Notes under the pieces: model-generated | Database searches by the model: none | What the model saw: only the letters and a program-made list of their open reading frames with translations | Told to the model about the DNA's origin: nothing | Assembly (NCBI RefSeq): GCF_014203365.1 | Contig: NZ_JACHIS010000001.1 | Coordinates: 3,534,001 to 3,598,000 of the forward strand | DNA length: 64,000 nt | From: Actinoalloteichus hymeniacidonis | GTDB lineage: Bacteria; Actinomycetota; Actinomycetes; Mycobacteriales; Pseudonocardiaceae | Direction of reading: 5' to 3' | Translations under genes and position numbers: made by a program | Shown here: in pieces, positions 34,333-42,783 of the stretch | How the letters are laid out: every line of letters starts with the position of its first letter | Numbering within the stretch: the stretch's first letter is position 1

Positions 34333-34468
34333 CGGGTTCCCCAGTCACTGGAAAGTGCGTTCTTCCATGTCAGCGCACACTCTCCTACGGTTTCCGAGTA
34401 ACCACAAGTGACTACGGGCGTTCGGCCGAGAGACCGCCGCCCGGTACTGAGCAGAGAGACTGGAGCCA

Positions 34469-34876
34469 ATGACCATCACCCTGGTGAACCCGAGCGGACT
34501 AATCGAGTCGGACATCTACCACCAGATGTCGATCGCCAGCGGCTCGAAGCTGGTCTTCATCGCGGGCCAGGTCTCCTGGGACGCCGAGGGCACCGCCATC
34601 GCCGAAGGCGATCTCGCGGGCCAGGTGGAGCAGTGCTACGCCAACGTCGCCCGCGCACTGGACGAGGCGGGCGCCACCTTCGACGACGTGGCGAAGTTGA
34701 CCATGTACGTCGTGAACCTGCACCGCGACATGATGCCCGTGCTGTTGGAGGGGATCCGCCGGGCCGGTGTCCGGCTCGGCCGCACCCCGGTGCCGCCGAT
34801 CTCCGTGCTCGGCGTGATGGGCTTGGACGTGCCGGAGCATCTGGTCGAACTCGAGGCCACCGCAGTGCTCGACTGA
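34469..34876 (+). CDS. RidA/YjgF-family protein
   Basis: A 135-residue protein from ATG 34469 behind TGGAG. It has the family layout: N-terminal IYHQMSIASGSKLVFIAGQVSWDAEG, central QVEQCYANVARALDEAGATFDDVAKLTMYVVNL, and C-terminal VPPISVLGVMGLDVPEHLVELEATAVL. RidA enzymes deaminate reactive enamines and imines. The Arg that usually holds the imine substrate (R105 in E. coli RidA, in an R-x-x-V context) is not obvious here; the corresponding region reads PPISVLG, so it may be a non-deaminase subfamily member. It is divergent from an HxlR regulator and ends in a strong hairpin. Confidence 0.9.
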   Translation: MTITLVNPSGLIESDIYHQMSIASGSKLVFIAGQVSWDAEGTAIAEGDLAGQVEQCYANVARALDEAGATFDDVAKLTMYVVNLHRDMMPVLLEGIRRAGVRLGRTPVPPISVLGVMGLDVPEHLVELEATAVLD

Positions 34877-34885
34877 CCGGGCGGG

Positions 34886-34914
34886 CCGGCTGCGGGTCGG
34901 GGATCCGCAGCCGG
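34886..34914 (+). terminator. Terminator after RidA gene
   Basis: CCGGCTGCGG (34886-34895) and CCGCAGCCGG (34905-34914) form a perfect 10-bp stem with a 9-base loop, starting ten bases past the stop codon. Confidence 0.85.
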
Positions 34915-35052
34915 TCGCCCCGCTTTCCGCCCAACCTCACATCCGATCACCCGAATACCGCGGCATTCGGCCCAACACACCATCGCCCACACCCATCCAG
35001 GCCGTTTCGCGGCATTCTCGCGTCCACATCCCGGAACGTCGATCGCCGATCA

Positions 35053-35081
35053 TTGACACCGCTTCGATCACTCTGAAGACT
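35053..35081 (+). promoter_or_regulatory. Promoter of ssu leader peptide
   Basis: A consensus -35 TTGACA at 35053-35058 is followed after 17 bases by AAGACT at 35076-35081. The start of RNA would fall on or next to the leader ATG at 35089. The same geometry is seen at 8795-8830. Confidence 0.6.
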
Positions 35082-35088
35082 TCGTGTC

Positions 35089-35169
35089 ATGTCCGGCGTC
35101 GATATTCTCGTCTCGCGCCTGCACGTCGATCTACGGCAGCAGGCCAGCGCACTCTGTCCCGGCCACTGA
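35089..35169 (+). CDS. Cysteine-type leader peptide of the ssu operon
   Basis: A 26-residue peptide. Residues 10-26 read RLHVDLRQQASALCPGH, matching the HVDL...SALCPGH core of short putative leader peptides found upstream of sulfur-assimilation genes in actinomycetes. The single Cys codon TGT is at 35155-35157, four codons from the stop. It lies 135 bases before ssuC. A ribosome delayed at the Cys codon under sulfur starvation would change the fold of the following RNA and release expression. The message is predicted to be leaderless. Sequence match is direct; the mechanism is known or suspected for the family rather than shown here. Confidence 0.8.
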   Translation: MSGVDILVSRLHVDLRQQASALCPGH

Positions 35170-35304
35170 TACTCCCTCGCTATTCGCCCGACAACGGGTT
35201 TCGCGAACCCCGCCGCCGATTCTTGGCACGGTGGAAGTACGGCATCCCGTCCGGTATTCGGTCGAATCCCCTCGTTAGCATGCGAACAATCGCGGGAGTC
35301 TCCC
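35170..35304 (+). promoter_or_regulatory. Region between ssu leader peptide and ssuC, with imperfect palindrome
   Basis: GGGTT...AACCC (near 35197-35211) forms a small hairpin. GTTAGCATGCGAAC (35274-35287) is a 14-base palindrome with a single mismatch, 17 bases before the ssuC start; it could be an operator or part of the attenuator. GGGAG eight bases ahead of the TTG at 35305 fixes the ssuC start. Confidence 0.4.
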
Positions 35305-36135
35305 TTGGCGATCTCCACTCCGACCACCCCGTCACAGGCCGACGCCCGGCCCGTCGGCCTGCCACCACCGACGAGCCGACGCCGCCGAGGCCCCGACCTG
35401 CGCCGTTGGATCAGTCCGCTCGCGCTACTTGCGCTCTGGCAGCTGACCAGCGCCGCAGGCCTGCTGTCCCCAGACCTGCTGAGTTCACCGTGGACCATCG
35501 CGCAAGCCGGGTGGGAGGTGACGCGCAGCGGCGAACTCGGCGAGGCGTTCGCCGTCTCCATCGGCCGCGTCACCATCGGTTTCGCGATCGGCGCCGGAAT
35601 CGGCCTCCTGCTGGGGATCACAGCCGGATTATCCCGCTGGGGCGATCTGCTGATCGACCCGCCGGTACAGATGTTGCGCACGCTGCCTTTTCTCGGCTTG
35701 ATCCCCTTGTTCATTCTGTGGTTCGGCATCGGCGAAGCACCGAAGATCGCCTTGGTCGCGCTCGGCGTGGCATTCCCGTTGTATCTGAACGTGTATTCCG
35801 GCATTCGCAATGTGGACGACCAATTGACCGAGGCGGCTCGCGTTCTCGGGTTCAACAGGTTCGAACGGCTCTGGCACGTGGTGCTGCCCGCAGCAGTACC
35901 GCAGACCCTCGTCGGACTGCGGCAATCGTTGGGCATCGCCTGGCTGTCGTTGATCGTCGGCGAACAGGTCAACGCCGATGCAGGCCTCGGGTACCTGATC
36001 AACAACGCACGGGAGTTCTTGCGCACCGACGTGATCGTGGTCGGTCTGGTCGTCTACGCCGCGCTCGGGCTGGCCACCGATGCGCTGGTCCGGTTGTTGG
36101 AACGGAGGGCGCTGCGATGGCGGGCGACGAACTGA
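35305..36135 (+). CDS. ssuC: Sulfonate ABC importer permease (SsuC)
   Basis: A 276-residue membrane protein starting at TTG 35305 behind GGGAG. After a Pro-rich cytoplasmic N terminus it has six hydrophobic segments. The SsuC/TauC-type EAA loop reads LTEAARVLGFNRFERLWHVVLPAAVPQTLVGLRQSLGIAWL, and RTLPFLGLIPLFILWFGIGEAPKI is another strong family match. It carries aliphatic sulfonates across the membrane with SsuB and the binding protein SsuA encoded next. The reading frame overlaps ssuB by 19 bases. Confidence 0.93.
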   Translation: MAISTPTTPSQADARPVGLPPPTSRRRRGPDLRRWISPLALLALWQLTSAAGLLSPDLLSSPWTIAQAGWEVTRSGELGEAFAVSIGRVTIGFAIGAGIGLLLGITAGLSRWGDLLIDPPVQMLRTLPFLGLIPLFILWFGIGEAPKIALVALGVAFPLYLNVYSGIRNVDDQLTEAARVLGFNRFERLWHVVLPAAVPQTLVGLRQSLGIAWLSLIVGEQVNADAGLGYLINNAREFLRTDVIVVGLVVYAALGLATDALVRLLERRALRWRATN

Positions 36136-36896
36136 CCGGGAATACCGTGCGGGTCCGGAGTCTGAGCAGGTCATTCGGATCCCGAACGGTGTTGGCCGAC
36201 CTTGATCTCGACATCGCCAGGGGCGAGTTCGTCGCGTTGCTCGGTCGCAGTGGCTCCGGCAAGTCCACATTGCTGCGCATCCTCGCCGGCCTGGACCGGG
36301 AGATCACCGGGACCGCGACCGTGGCAGGCACCGTGTCGGTGGCATTCCAGCAGCCTCGGCTACTCCCCTGGCGTCGCGTGTGGCGCAATGTGGTGATCGG
36401 ACTGCGAGTGCCCGCCACGTCGAACGGCTCCTCCCCCGAGACGGCCAATCCACCTGCCGACCCGTCTCGGCCCCGCAACCATGCGCTCGCCTTGCGCGCG
36501 TTGGGCGAGGTGGGGCTGTCCGACCTCGCCGAGGCGTGGCCACGAACGCTCTCCGGCGGCGAGGCACAGCGGCTGTCCTTGGCGAGGGCCTTGGTCCGGG
36601 AACCCGACCTGTTGCTGCTGGACGAACCGTTCGGTGCGCTGGACGCCCTGACGCGGCTCACCATGCACCGCCTGGTGGAGAACCTCTGGCAGCACCACCA
36701 TCCGTCGATCCTGCTGGTCACCCACGACGTGGACGAGGCGCTGTCACTGGCCGACCGAGTCCTGGTGCTCGATGCGGGCCGCATCGGCGCCGAGTACCGC
36801 CCCGCGCGAGAACGGCCGCGCCGGATCGCCGACCACCTCGAACTCCGCGCCGAGGTGTTGACCGACCTGGGAGTGACCGACAGTGCGTACTCGTGA
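36117..36896 (+). CDS. ssuB: Sulfonate ABC importer ATPase (SsuB)
   Basis: A 259-residue ATPase from ATG 36117, within the end of ssuC, with GGAGGGCGC before it. Walker A GRSGSGKSTLLRILAGLD, Q-loop FQQPRLLPWRRVWRNVVIGL (the RLLPW motif is typical of SsuB/TauB), signature LSGGEAQRLSLARAL, Walker B LLLLDEPFGALD and switch His VTHDVDEAL are all present. An insert of about 20 residues rich in Ser and Pro follows the Q-loop. It drives the SsuC channel. It overlaps ssuA by 14 bases. Confidence 0.94.
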   Translation: MAGDELTGNTVRVRSLSRSFGSRTVLADLDLDIARGEFVALLGRSGSGKSTLLRILAGLDREITGTATVAGTVSVAFQQPRLLPWRRVWRNVVIGLRVPATSNGSSPETANPPADPSRPRNHALALRALGEVGLSDLAEAWPRTLSGGEAQRLSLARALVREPDLLLLDEPFGALDALTRLTMHRLVENLWQHHHPSILLVTHDVDEALSLADRVLVLDAGRIGAEYRPARERPRRIADHLELRAEVLTDLGVTDSAYS

Positions 36897-37902
36897 AGTC
36901 GTGGCGGCCCTGTCCGTGCTGTCGATCCTGCTCGCGGGCTGTGCATCGACTCGGAATGCCGACGCCGGGGTGCCCCCGCCGGTGTCGGACACCGAGCTGG
37001 CCGAGGTCACCCTGACCGTCGGCGATCAACGCGGCGGTTCGCAGGCGATGCTCACGGCCGCCGGCCTCCTCGACGACGTGCCCTATTCGCTGGAGTGGTC
37101 GACGTTCACCTCCGGACCGCCGTTGTTGGAAGCGGTCTCGGCGGGCGCGGTGGACATCGGCGGCGTCGGGAACACCCCGCCGATCTTCGCCGCCGCAGCC
37201 GACGCGAACATCGCGATCGTCAGCGCGGCACAGGGCGACGTGCAGGGCGATGCGCTGTTGGTGCCCGCCGACTCACCCCTGACCGACCTCGCCGATCTGC
37301 GCGGCAGGACCATCGCCGTGGCCAGGGGCAGTTCGGCTCATGGCCAGGTGCTCTACAACCTGCGCAGAACGGGACTGACACCCGACGACGTGACCCTGTC
37401 GTTCATCCAGCCCGCCGACGCCTATGCCGCGTTCGGCCAGGGCAGGCTGGATGCGTGGGCGGTGTGGGATCCCTACACCGCCCAGGCGGAGCTGGAGGCC
37501 GAGGCGCGGGTGCTCGCCGACGGCGAGGGCACCGCCAACGGATACACGTTCCAGGTCGCCGGCCACGAGGCACTGGCAGACCCGGCGCTCAATACCGCGA
37601 TCCGCGACTACGTGACTCGCCTGGCCGAAGCCCAGCTCTGGGCTCGGGATCACCCCGCCGAATGGGCGGTGGCGTGGTCGGCGGAGACCGGGCTGCCCGA
37701 AGACGTCACCCGGCGGGTGACCGAACGGGGCACCGACCTGCCGGTCCGACTGGACGCGGCGGTGGTCCAGTCCGAACAGGACCTCGCCGACGCCTTCACC
37801 GAGGCCGGTGTACTGCCTGGGTCGCTGGTATTCGGCGATTTCGTCGATGATCGGTTCGAGACGGACCTCGAACCGATCGTGACGACCGCCGAGAACCGAT
37901 GA
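36883..37902 (+). CDS. ssuA: Aliphatic sulfonate-binding lipoprotein (SsuA)
   Basis: A 339-residue protein starting at GTG 36883 inside ssuB. The signal sequence ends in the clear lipobox LLAGC. The mature part follows SsuA: LTVGDQRGGSQAMLTAAGLL, then FTSGPPLLEAVSAGAVDIGGVGNTPPIFAA, the ligand-domain hallmark, and LRGRTIAVARGSSAHGQVLYNL; AWAVWDPYTAQAE is also conserved. It delivers sulfonates to SsuC. Gene order ssuC-B-A-D differs from E. coli but is common in other bacteria. Confidence 0.93.
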   Translation: MRTREVVAALSVLSILLAGCASTRNADAGVPPPVSDTELAEVTLTVGDQRGGSQAMLTAAGLLDDVPYSLEWSTFTSGPPLLEAVSAGAVDIGGVGNTPPIFAAAADANIAIVSAAQGDVQGDALLVPADSPLTDLADLRGRTIAVARGSSAHGQVLYNLRRTGLTPDDVTLSFIQPADAYAAFGQGRLDAWAVWDPYTAQAELEAEARVLADGEGTANGYTFQVAGHEALADPALNTAIRDYVTRLAEAQLWARDHPAEWAVAWSAETGLPEDVTRRVTERGTDLPVRLDAAVVQSEQDLADAFTEAGVLPGSLVFGDFVDDRFETDLEPIVTTAENR

Positions 37903-37933
37903 CCGCTTCGAGAACCCGAAGGAGTCTGCGCTG

Positions 37934-39082
37934 ATGAGCATCACGCTGCACTGGTTCCTGCCCACCTCCGGCGACGGGCGGACGATCGTCGAGCGGTTCC
38001 ACGCCAATCGGTCGCTCGGCCCCTCCGCGCAGCGGACACCCGACATCGACTATCTCGCGCAGGTCGCCCGCGCCGCCGAGGCGCAGGGTTTCGACGGGGT
38101 GCTCACCCCGACCGGCACCTGGTGCGAGGACGCGTGGCTGACCACTGCCGCGTTGCTGCGGGAGACCTCGCGGCTGAGGTATCTGGTGGCCTTCCGTCCC
38201 GGCGTGATCTCGCCGACGCTGGCCGCGCAGATGGCGGCGACCTACCAGCGCATCTCGAAGGGCAGGCTGCTGCTGAACATCGTGACCGGCGGCGACGATC
38301 TGGAACAGCGTCGGTTCGGCGACTTCTTCGATCACGATCAGCGCTATGCGCGCACCGACGAGTTCCTCTCGATCGTGCGCGGCATCTGGTCGGGGACGCC
38401 GGTGGACTTCGACGGCGAGCACCTGCGGGTGGCGGGGGCGACGGTGCTGGCCGCGCCCGATCCACTGCCTCCGTTGTACTTCGGGGGCTCGTCGGACGCC
38501 GCTCTCCCGGTGGCGGCCCGACACGCCGACGTCTACCTGACCTGGGGCGAACCACCTGCGCAGGTGGCGGAGAAGATCGGCCGGGTCCGGGAGCTGGCGC
38601 GGGCGGCAGGCCGGGAGATCCGATTCGGCATCCGACTGCACACCATCTCGCGGGACACCTCGGTCGAGGCGTGGGCCGAGGCACAACGACTGATCGACGC
38701 GCTCGACCCCGCAAAGGTGGCACGCGCACAACGCCAGCTGGCGGCGAGCGAATCGATCGGCCAGCAGCGGATGGTCGCCCTTCACGGTGGCAGGCTGCCC
38801 TCCGATGCACACGCGCTGGAGATCCATCCGCACCTGTGGGCGGGTATCGGCTTGGTGCGCGGCGGGGCGGGCACCGCGCTGGTCGGCAGCCACGCCGAGG
38901 TGGCCGATCTGATCGAGGAGTACCACGCGGTGGGCGTCGAGGAGTTCGTCCTCTCCGGTTATCCCCATCTGGAAGAGGCCTACTGGTTCGGCGAAGGTGT
39001 GCGCCCCGAGCTGCGCCGCCGAGGCCTGCTCGCCGAGGCGGGCGGGGCCGCCCCGGTGCGAGAGGCCGCGACGGTCGGCTGA
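37934..39082 (+). CDS. ssuD: FMNH2-dependent alkanesulfonate monooxygenase (SsuD)
   Basis: A 382-residue LLM protein from ATG 37934. Its N terminus LHWFLPTSGDGRTIVER matches SsuD, as do FDGVLTPTGTWCEDAWLTTAALLRETSRLRYLVAFRPGV and GRLLLNIVTGGDDLEQRRFGDF. The Cys in TGTWCED is the active-site cysteine of the family. The enzyme desulfonates alkanesulfonates to sulfite and aldehyde with FMNH2. No ssuE adjoins; the SsuE-like reductase at 8179-8754 is a candidate partner. Last gene of the ssu unit, it converges on the glycosyltransferase gene with only 22 bases between stops and no clear hairpin. Confidence 0.95.
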   Translation: MSITLHWFLPTSGDGRTIVERFHANRSLGPSAQRTPDIDYLAQVARAAEAQGFDGVLTPTGTWCEDAWLTTAALLRETSRLRYLVAFRPGVISPTLAAQMAATYQRISKGRLLLNIVTGGDDLEQRRFGDFFDHDQRYARTDEFLSIVRGIWSGTPVDFDGEHLRVAGATVLAAPDPLPPLYFGGSSDAALPVAARHADVYLTWGEPPAQVAEKIGRVRELARAAGREIRFGIRLHTISRDTSVEAWAEAQRLIDALDPAKVARAQRQLAASESIGQQRMVALHGGRLPSDAHALEIHPHLWAGIGLVRGGAGTALVGSHAEVADLIEEYHAVGVEEFVLSGYPHLEEAYWFGEGVRPELRRRGLLAEAGGAAPVREAATVG

Positions 39083-39104
39083 TCACGTCGAGCAGGCACC
39101 GACT

Positions 39105-40364
39105 TCAGCGTTTCACGGTCGCGTCCTCCGCTCCGGTGGACGGGGCCTGTCCACCGAGCTCGGCGAGTGCGGCGAGGACGTCCTCGGGGCCCGGCATCGA
39201 CTCGATCTCGGCGCGCACCTGCCTGCAGCGTCGACGGATCTCGGCGGAGGCCAGGACGCGGTCGAGGCTGTCGGTCAGCGTCTCGACGTTCTGCTCTGGT
39301 TCGGTCAGCACGATCCCGCAACCACTGCGCTGGACGGCGTCGGCGTTCAACGGCTGGTCGGCCATTCTCGGCAGCACCAGTTGCGGGGTGCCGTGCGCGA
39401 AGGCGGTGAAGGCGGTGCCCGAGCCGCCGTGGTGGACCATCGCCGAGCAGTGCGGTAGCACGGAGTCCAGCGGAATCCAGCCGGTGGCGATGACGTTGGC
39501 GGGCAGTCGGTCCTGGTCCGGTTGCGCAGGCGCGTCGACGGCGAGCACCACCTCGGTGTCCCGCTCCGCCGCGGCGCTGATCGTCGCCTGCACCAATTCG
39601 TCCACCTCGGACCCGGGTAGCACCGAGCCCATCGTCAGACAGATCCTGGGCCGGGCTCCGGCGGTGCAGACCGCGTTGCTGAGCAGCGCGCCACCGTTGT
39701 AGGGCACGTAACGCAGGGGCAGCCCCCGGTCCGACCTGGCCGGACGCAGCGTCTCGGGACAGAGGTCGATGACGGCTGCCGGCGGGTCGAGCCGGCCTGC
39801 GACGCCGTGGCGTTCGGCCACCTCGTCGAGCACGCCGAGCAGACTGGTGGCGGGTGGATGCGGCAGCCCGATGCCGTGCAGGACCGAGGGGATACCGACG
39901 GCGGTCGCGGGAATCTCGCCTGCGGCGAGGAACGAGGTGAACACCAGGACGTCGGCTCGCCAATCGCGAGCGATCCGCACCGTCGCATCGATCATCCGAC
40001 CGCTCACGGCGAACAACGTGGTCAGGAAGTCGACGTCCGCGACAGGCCGCCGCTTTCGGACCGTCGACCAGGAACCACCGAATGCGGCGGTCATTCCCCG
40101 CCATTGATCGGCGGGATCTCCGTCGGCCGGTCGGTTCCCCGCCCGCCTGGCCAGGGCGCGCGGGGCCAACTGGTGATAGTTGGCGGTGGCGCTGTCGTCC
40201 GGCGAGACATCGACGGTGGGCAGGCCGGAGCGGATCGCCATTCCCAGGCTCGGTCCGGTGGTCGCCACCAGAACCTCGTGGCCTGCGGACCGCGCGGCCC
40301 ACATGGTCGGCACTGCTGGCAGCAGGTGACCGACACCGGGCGCGGCCACCAGGAGTATCCGCAT
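39105..40364 (-). CDS. GT1-family glycosyltransferase (natural-product type)
   Basis: A 419-residue enzyme with two Rossmann lobes. The N-terminal acceptor domain starts MRILLVAAPGVGHLLPAVPT. The C-terminal donor domain has ICLTMGSVLP, then GWIPLDSVLPHCSAMVHHGGSGTAFTAFAHGTPQLVLPRMADQPLNADAV, the nucleotide-sugar signature of macrolide and aglycone glycosyltransferases of the GtfB/EryC type. It transfers a sugar from an NDP-sugar to a small molecule, either in a biosynthesis pathway or for drug inactivation. It stands alone here with no sugar-biosynthesis or polyketide genes, so inactivation is possible. It has its own 183-bp upstream region. Confidence 0.88.
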   Translation of the reverse strand: MRILLVAAPGVGHLLPAVPTMWAARSAGHEVLVATTGPSLGMAIRSGLPTVDVSPDDSATANYHQLAPRALARRAGNRPADGDPADQWRGMTAAFGGSWSTVRKRRPVADVDFLTTLFAVSGRMIDATVRIARDWRADVLVFTSFLAAGEIPATAVGIPSVLHGIGLPHPPATSLLGVLDEVAERHGVAGRLDPPAAVIDLCPETLRPARSDRGLPLRYVPYNGGALLSNAVCTAGARPRICLTMGSVLPGSEVDELVQATISAAAERDTEVVLAVDAPAQPDQDRLPANVIATGWIPLDSVLPHCSAMVHHGGSGTAFTAFAHGTPQLVLPRMADQPLNADAVQRSGCGIVLTEPEQNVETLTDSLDRVLASAEIRRRCRQVRAEIESMPGPEDVLAALAELGGQAPSTGAEDATVKR

Positions 40365-40547
40365 CGATTTTCCCCCGCCTGTTTCCGATAACCGAACGGG
40401 CCCTGAGATCGGGGATCACCCGGCCCGGGCCCTGCGTCGGGCGAGCATCCCGCGATCTTCGTGCCCGGGACAAGCCACGATCGACGGATCGGGGACGGGG
40501 TCGAGCGGATCTTGAGTGGGCTGCGAGGCGGGGTTCGACCAGCCGGT

Positions 40548-41750
40548 TCAGGTAGGAAAGGACACGACCGAGCGGGCGCCCTCGCCTCGGGTCAACCGGT
40601 CGAGGGCCGAGGGCGCCTCGGCCAGGGCGAGACGGTGGGTGATCAGCGGACGGATGTCGAGGGTCCCGGCCAGGACCTCCTCGGCGAGTGCGGGCACATC
40701 CCGGTCCGGGTCGGCGGCGCCGTACACCGAGGACCGCAGTACCCGGCCGGAGTGGAAGACGTCCAGGGCGCCGAGTCCGACCACGTCGTCCCGGCCGCCC
40801 ATCCCGACCACGATCACGCCGCCGCCGCGCCGCACCGAACGCCAGGCGGTCTCGATGGTCTTGGCTCTCCCGACGCACTCGAAGGCGTGGTCGGCGCCTC
40901 GGCCGTCGGTGCGCTCGCGGATCGCCCGGACCAGGCTTTCGTCCGAGAGCAGGAAGTCCGTCGCACCCGCCGCCGAAGCGAGGGATCCTTTCGCCGCCGC
41001 GACGTCGACGGCGATGATCTGGGCCGCACCCGCCTCCCGCGCGGCCAGCACGGCGGACAGCCCGACGCCGCCGAGTCCGATCACCACAACGGATTCCCCG
41101 GCGGCGACCCGCGCGGTGTTGCGCACCGCACCGACTCCGGTCAGCACCGCGCAGCCCAACAGCGCGGCCTGTTCGAAGGGCACGGCGGCGGGCACCGGGA
41201 TGACCGCATGCTGCGACACCACCACCTCCTCGGCGAGCGCACCGAGGCCGAGGGTGACGTGCAACGGGGTGCCGTCGGCGGTGGTGCCACGCGCGGCCGA
41301 CGGCCGACCGGAGGTCTCGCAGAACCACGGTCGACCCGCCGTGCAGTGCCAGCAGGCCCGGCAGGCGGGTGACCAGTTGAGCACGACGCGCTCACCACCT
41401 GAGAGCCGGTCCACCCCGGCGCCGAGCTCGGTGACGATGCCCGCCGCCTCGTGTCCGAGCACCAGCGGGAAGGCCGGGGCGAGAGTGCCGTCGATCATCG
41501 ACAGATCGGAGTGACACACACCGGCGGCACGGATCGCGACCCGCACCTGTCCCGGCCCGGGAGCAGGAATAACGACCCGTTCCACGGTGGGCGGTCTGCC
41601 CGCGCCTCGGGCCACCAGCGCCGAGATCGTGGTTGCCGCACTCGTGGCCGGATCGCCTGCGGCGCGGCCCGTCTCGCGGTGCGGGTCGGCGGTGTGCGTG
41701 CCACCCGGTGCACCGTCGACGTTCGGCGTGCTGCGGTCTGCGGTGGCCAT
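40548..41750 (-). CDS. Zinc-dependent alcohol dehydrogenase (MDR class III-like)
   Basis: A 400-residue enzyme. After an N-terminal extension of about 45 residues, rich in Ala and Thr and unusual for the family, come GVCHSDLSMIDGT (catalytic zinc Cys), GHEAAGIVTELGAGV, the four structural-zinc cysteines in CRACWHCTAGRPWFC, and the NAD motif VVVIGLGGVGLSAVL. It should oxidise an alcohol or S-hydroxymethyl adduct with NAD+. A TetR gene lies upstream, and an exact inverted repeat 36 bases before the start suggests TetR control. It probably handles an intermediate of the neighbouring carboxylic-acid pathway. Confidence 0.9.
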   Translation of the reverse strand: MATADRSTPNVDGAPGGTHTADPHRETGRAAGDPATSAATTISALVARGAGRPPTVERVVIPAPGPGQVRVAIRAAGVCHSDLSMIDGTLAPAFPLVLGHEAAGIVTELGAGVDRLSGGERVVLNWSPACRACWHCTAGRPWFCETSGRPSAARGTTADGTPLHVTLGLGALAEEVVVSQHAVIPVPAAVPFEQAALLGCAVLTGVGAVRNTARVAAGESVVVIGLGGVGLSAVLAAREAGAAQIIAVDVAAAKGSLASAAGATDFLLSDESLVRAIRERTDGRGADHAFECVGRAKTIETAWRSVRRGGGVIVVGMGGRDDVVGLGALDVFHSGRVLRSSVYGAADPDRDVPALAEEVLAGTLDIRPLITHRLALAEAPSALDRLTRGEGARSVVSFPT

Positions 41751-41785
41751 GGCACCCCTGCTCGTCGAGCGGTCTCACGACATGG

Positions 41786-41800
41786 ACTAGCACTGCTAGT
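41786..41800. promoter_or_regulatory. Likely TetR operator upstream of alcohol dehydrogenase
   Basis: ACTAGC (41786-41791) and GCTAGT (41795-41800) form an exact 6-bp inverted repeat with a 3-base centre, 36 bases before the dehydrogenase start. GCTAGTTT recurs at 42633-42640 in front of the TetR gene, which supports both as sites of the same protein. Confidence 0.5.
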
Positions 41801-41897
41801 TTTCACTGTAGTGCGACTCGATCCGCATCGGAAGGGGTGTGCGCCGGGCTGTCCACAGTGCACCAGGGCCACCGAGGTCGGCACGGTAGAAACGCAT

Positions 41898-42548
41898 TCA
41901 ACGCCGGTGGGAGGCCCCGGGGTCGACGGTCTGCGCGTAGACCTGGACCAGTCCCGCGATCAACGCGTCGACACCCAGCGAGAACGCGCCCTCGTCCACG
42001 CTGCGCCGGTGCTCGCCGAGCCGATGCGCCTGCGAGAGATGCGGATACCGGTCGGCATAGAGCGCCGGGTCGGTGTCGAAACCCGAGGCGAAGGAACCGA
42101 GGGCGGAACCGGCGACCAGATAGCGCATGGTGGCGCCGATATGGGTGGCCCGCGCGGGCGGCCACCCGGCCGCGACCAGCCCGCCGTAGACGGCATCGGC
42201 CATCGCCAGCGCCGCGGGCCGACGGCCGGGGCCCTGCGCCAGGAACGGTACGACGTTGGCATGGGCCACCAGGGCGTCCCGGTAGGAGTGTGCCCAACGC
42301 CGCAGCGCGGTGGGCCAGTCGTGGTCGGCGAAGAACGAGACGTCGACCCGCGCGATGATCGCATCGGCGACGGCGTCGAGGATCTCGTTCTTGGTGGCGA
42401 AGTGGTTGTAGAGCGACGGCCCGCGCACCCCCAGTTCGACGGCGAGTCGTCGAGTCGAGAACGACGCGAGGCCTTCGGCGTCGATCAGCGCGGTGGCCGC
42501 CTCGACGATGCGGTCTCTACTCAGCCGAGGCTGACGCGGCCGAGCCAT
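41898..42548 (-). CDS. TetR-family transcriptional regulator
   Basis: A 216-residue protein. I choose ATG 42548, which has AGGAGG eight bases before it, over an upstream ATG eleven codons earlier without a site. The HTH reads LSRDRIVEAATALIDAEGLASFSTRRLAVELGVRGPSLYNHFATKNEILDAV, split here into its usual helix 1, helix 2-3 and YNHF segments. The remainder is a TetR ligand domain of the TetR_C type. It sits between the alcohol dehydrogenase and the divergent thiolase operon, with matching inverted repeats on both sides. It probably represses both and itself until a pathway acyl-CoA or acid binds. Confidence 0.9.
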   Translation of the reverse strand: MARPRQPRLSRDRIVEAATALIDAEGLASFSTRRLAVELGVRGPSLYNHFATKNEILDAVADAIIARVDVSFFADHDWPTALRRWAHSYRDALVAHANVVPFLAQGPGRRPAALAMADAVYGGLVAAGWPPARATHIGATMRYLVAGSALGSFASGFDTDPALYADRYPHLSQAHRLGEHRRSVDEGAFSLGVDALIAGLVQVYAQTVDPGASHRR

Positions 42549-42620
42549 GATCGGTCCTCCTCGCGGTGCGATGGCGCTCACCCGACCCGACGACGAGGGC
42601 GGATCGGCGCTGGACGCCCA

Positions 42621-42641
42621 TAAACTTTCAGCGCTAGTTTA
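42621..42641. promoter_or_regulatory. Likely TetR operator between TetR and thiolase genes
   Basis: TAAACT (42621-42626) and AGTTTA (42636-42641) are exact inverted arms around nine bases that include AGCGCT. The site is 73 bases before the TetR start and 143 before the thiolase start, and shares GCTAGTTT with the site at 41786-41800. Confidence 0.55.
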
Positions 42642-42783
42642 GAACCGGCCGCCCACTTTCGACGACCGGGAGGCGAAGTCCGCGAGACACCGGCCTGCGG
42701 CGGCCGTCCGCCATCGGCCGCGATGCCGACCTCCGAGCCGCTCTCCCCGCGAAGCAGTCCGACCACTCCCGAGGAGCCCGCCG

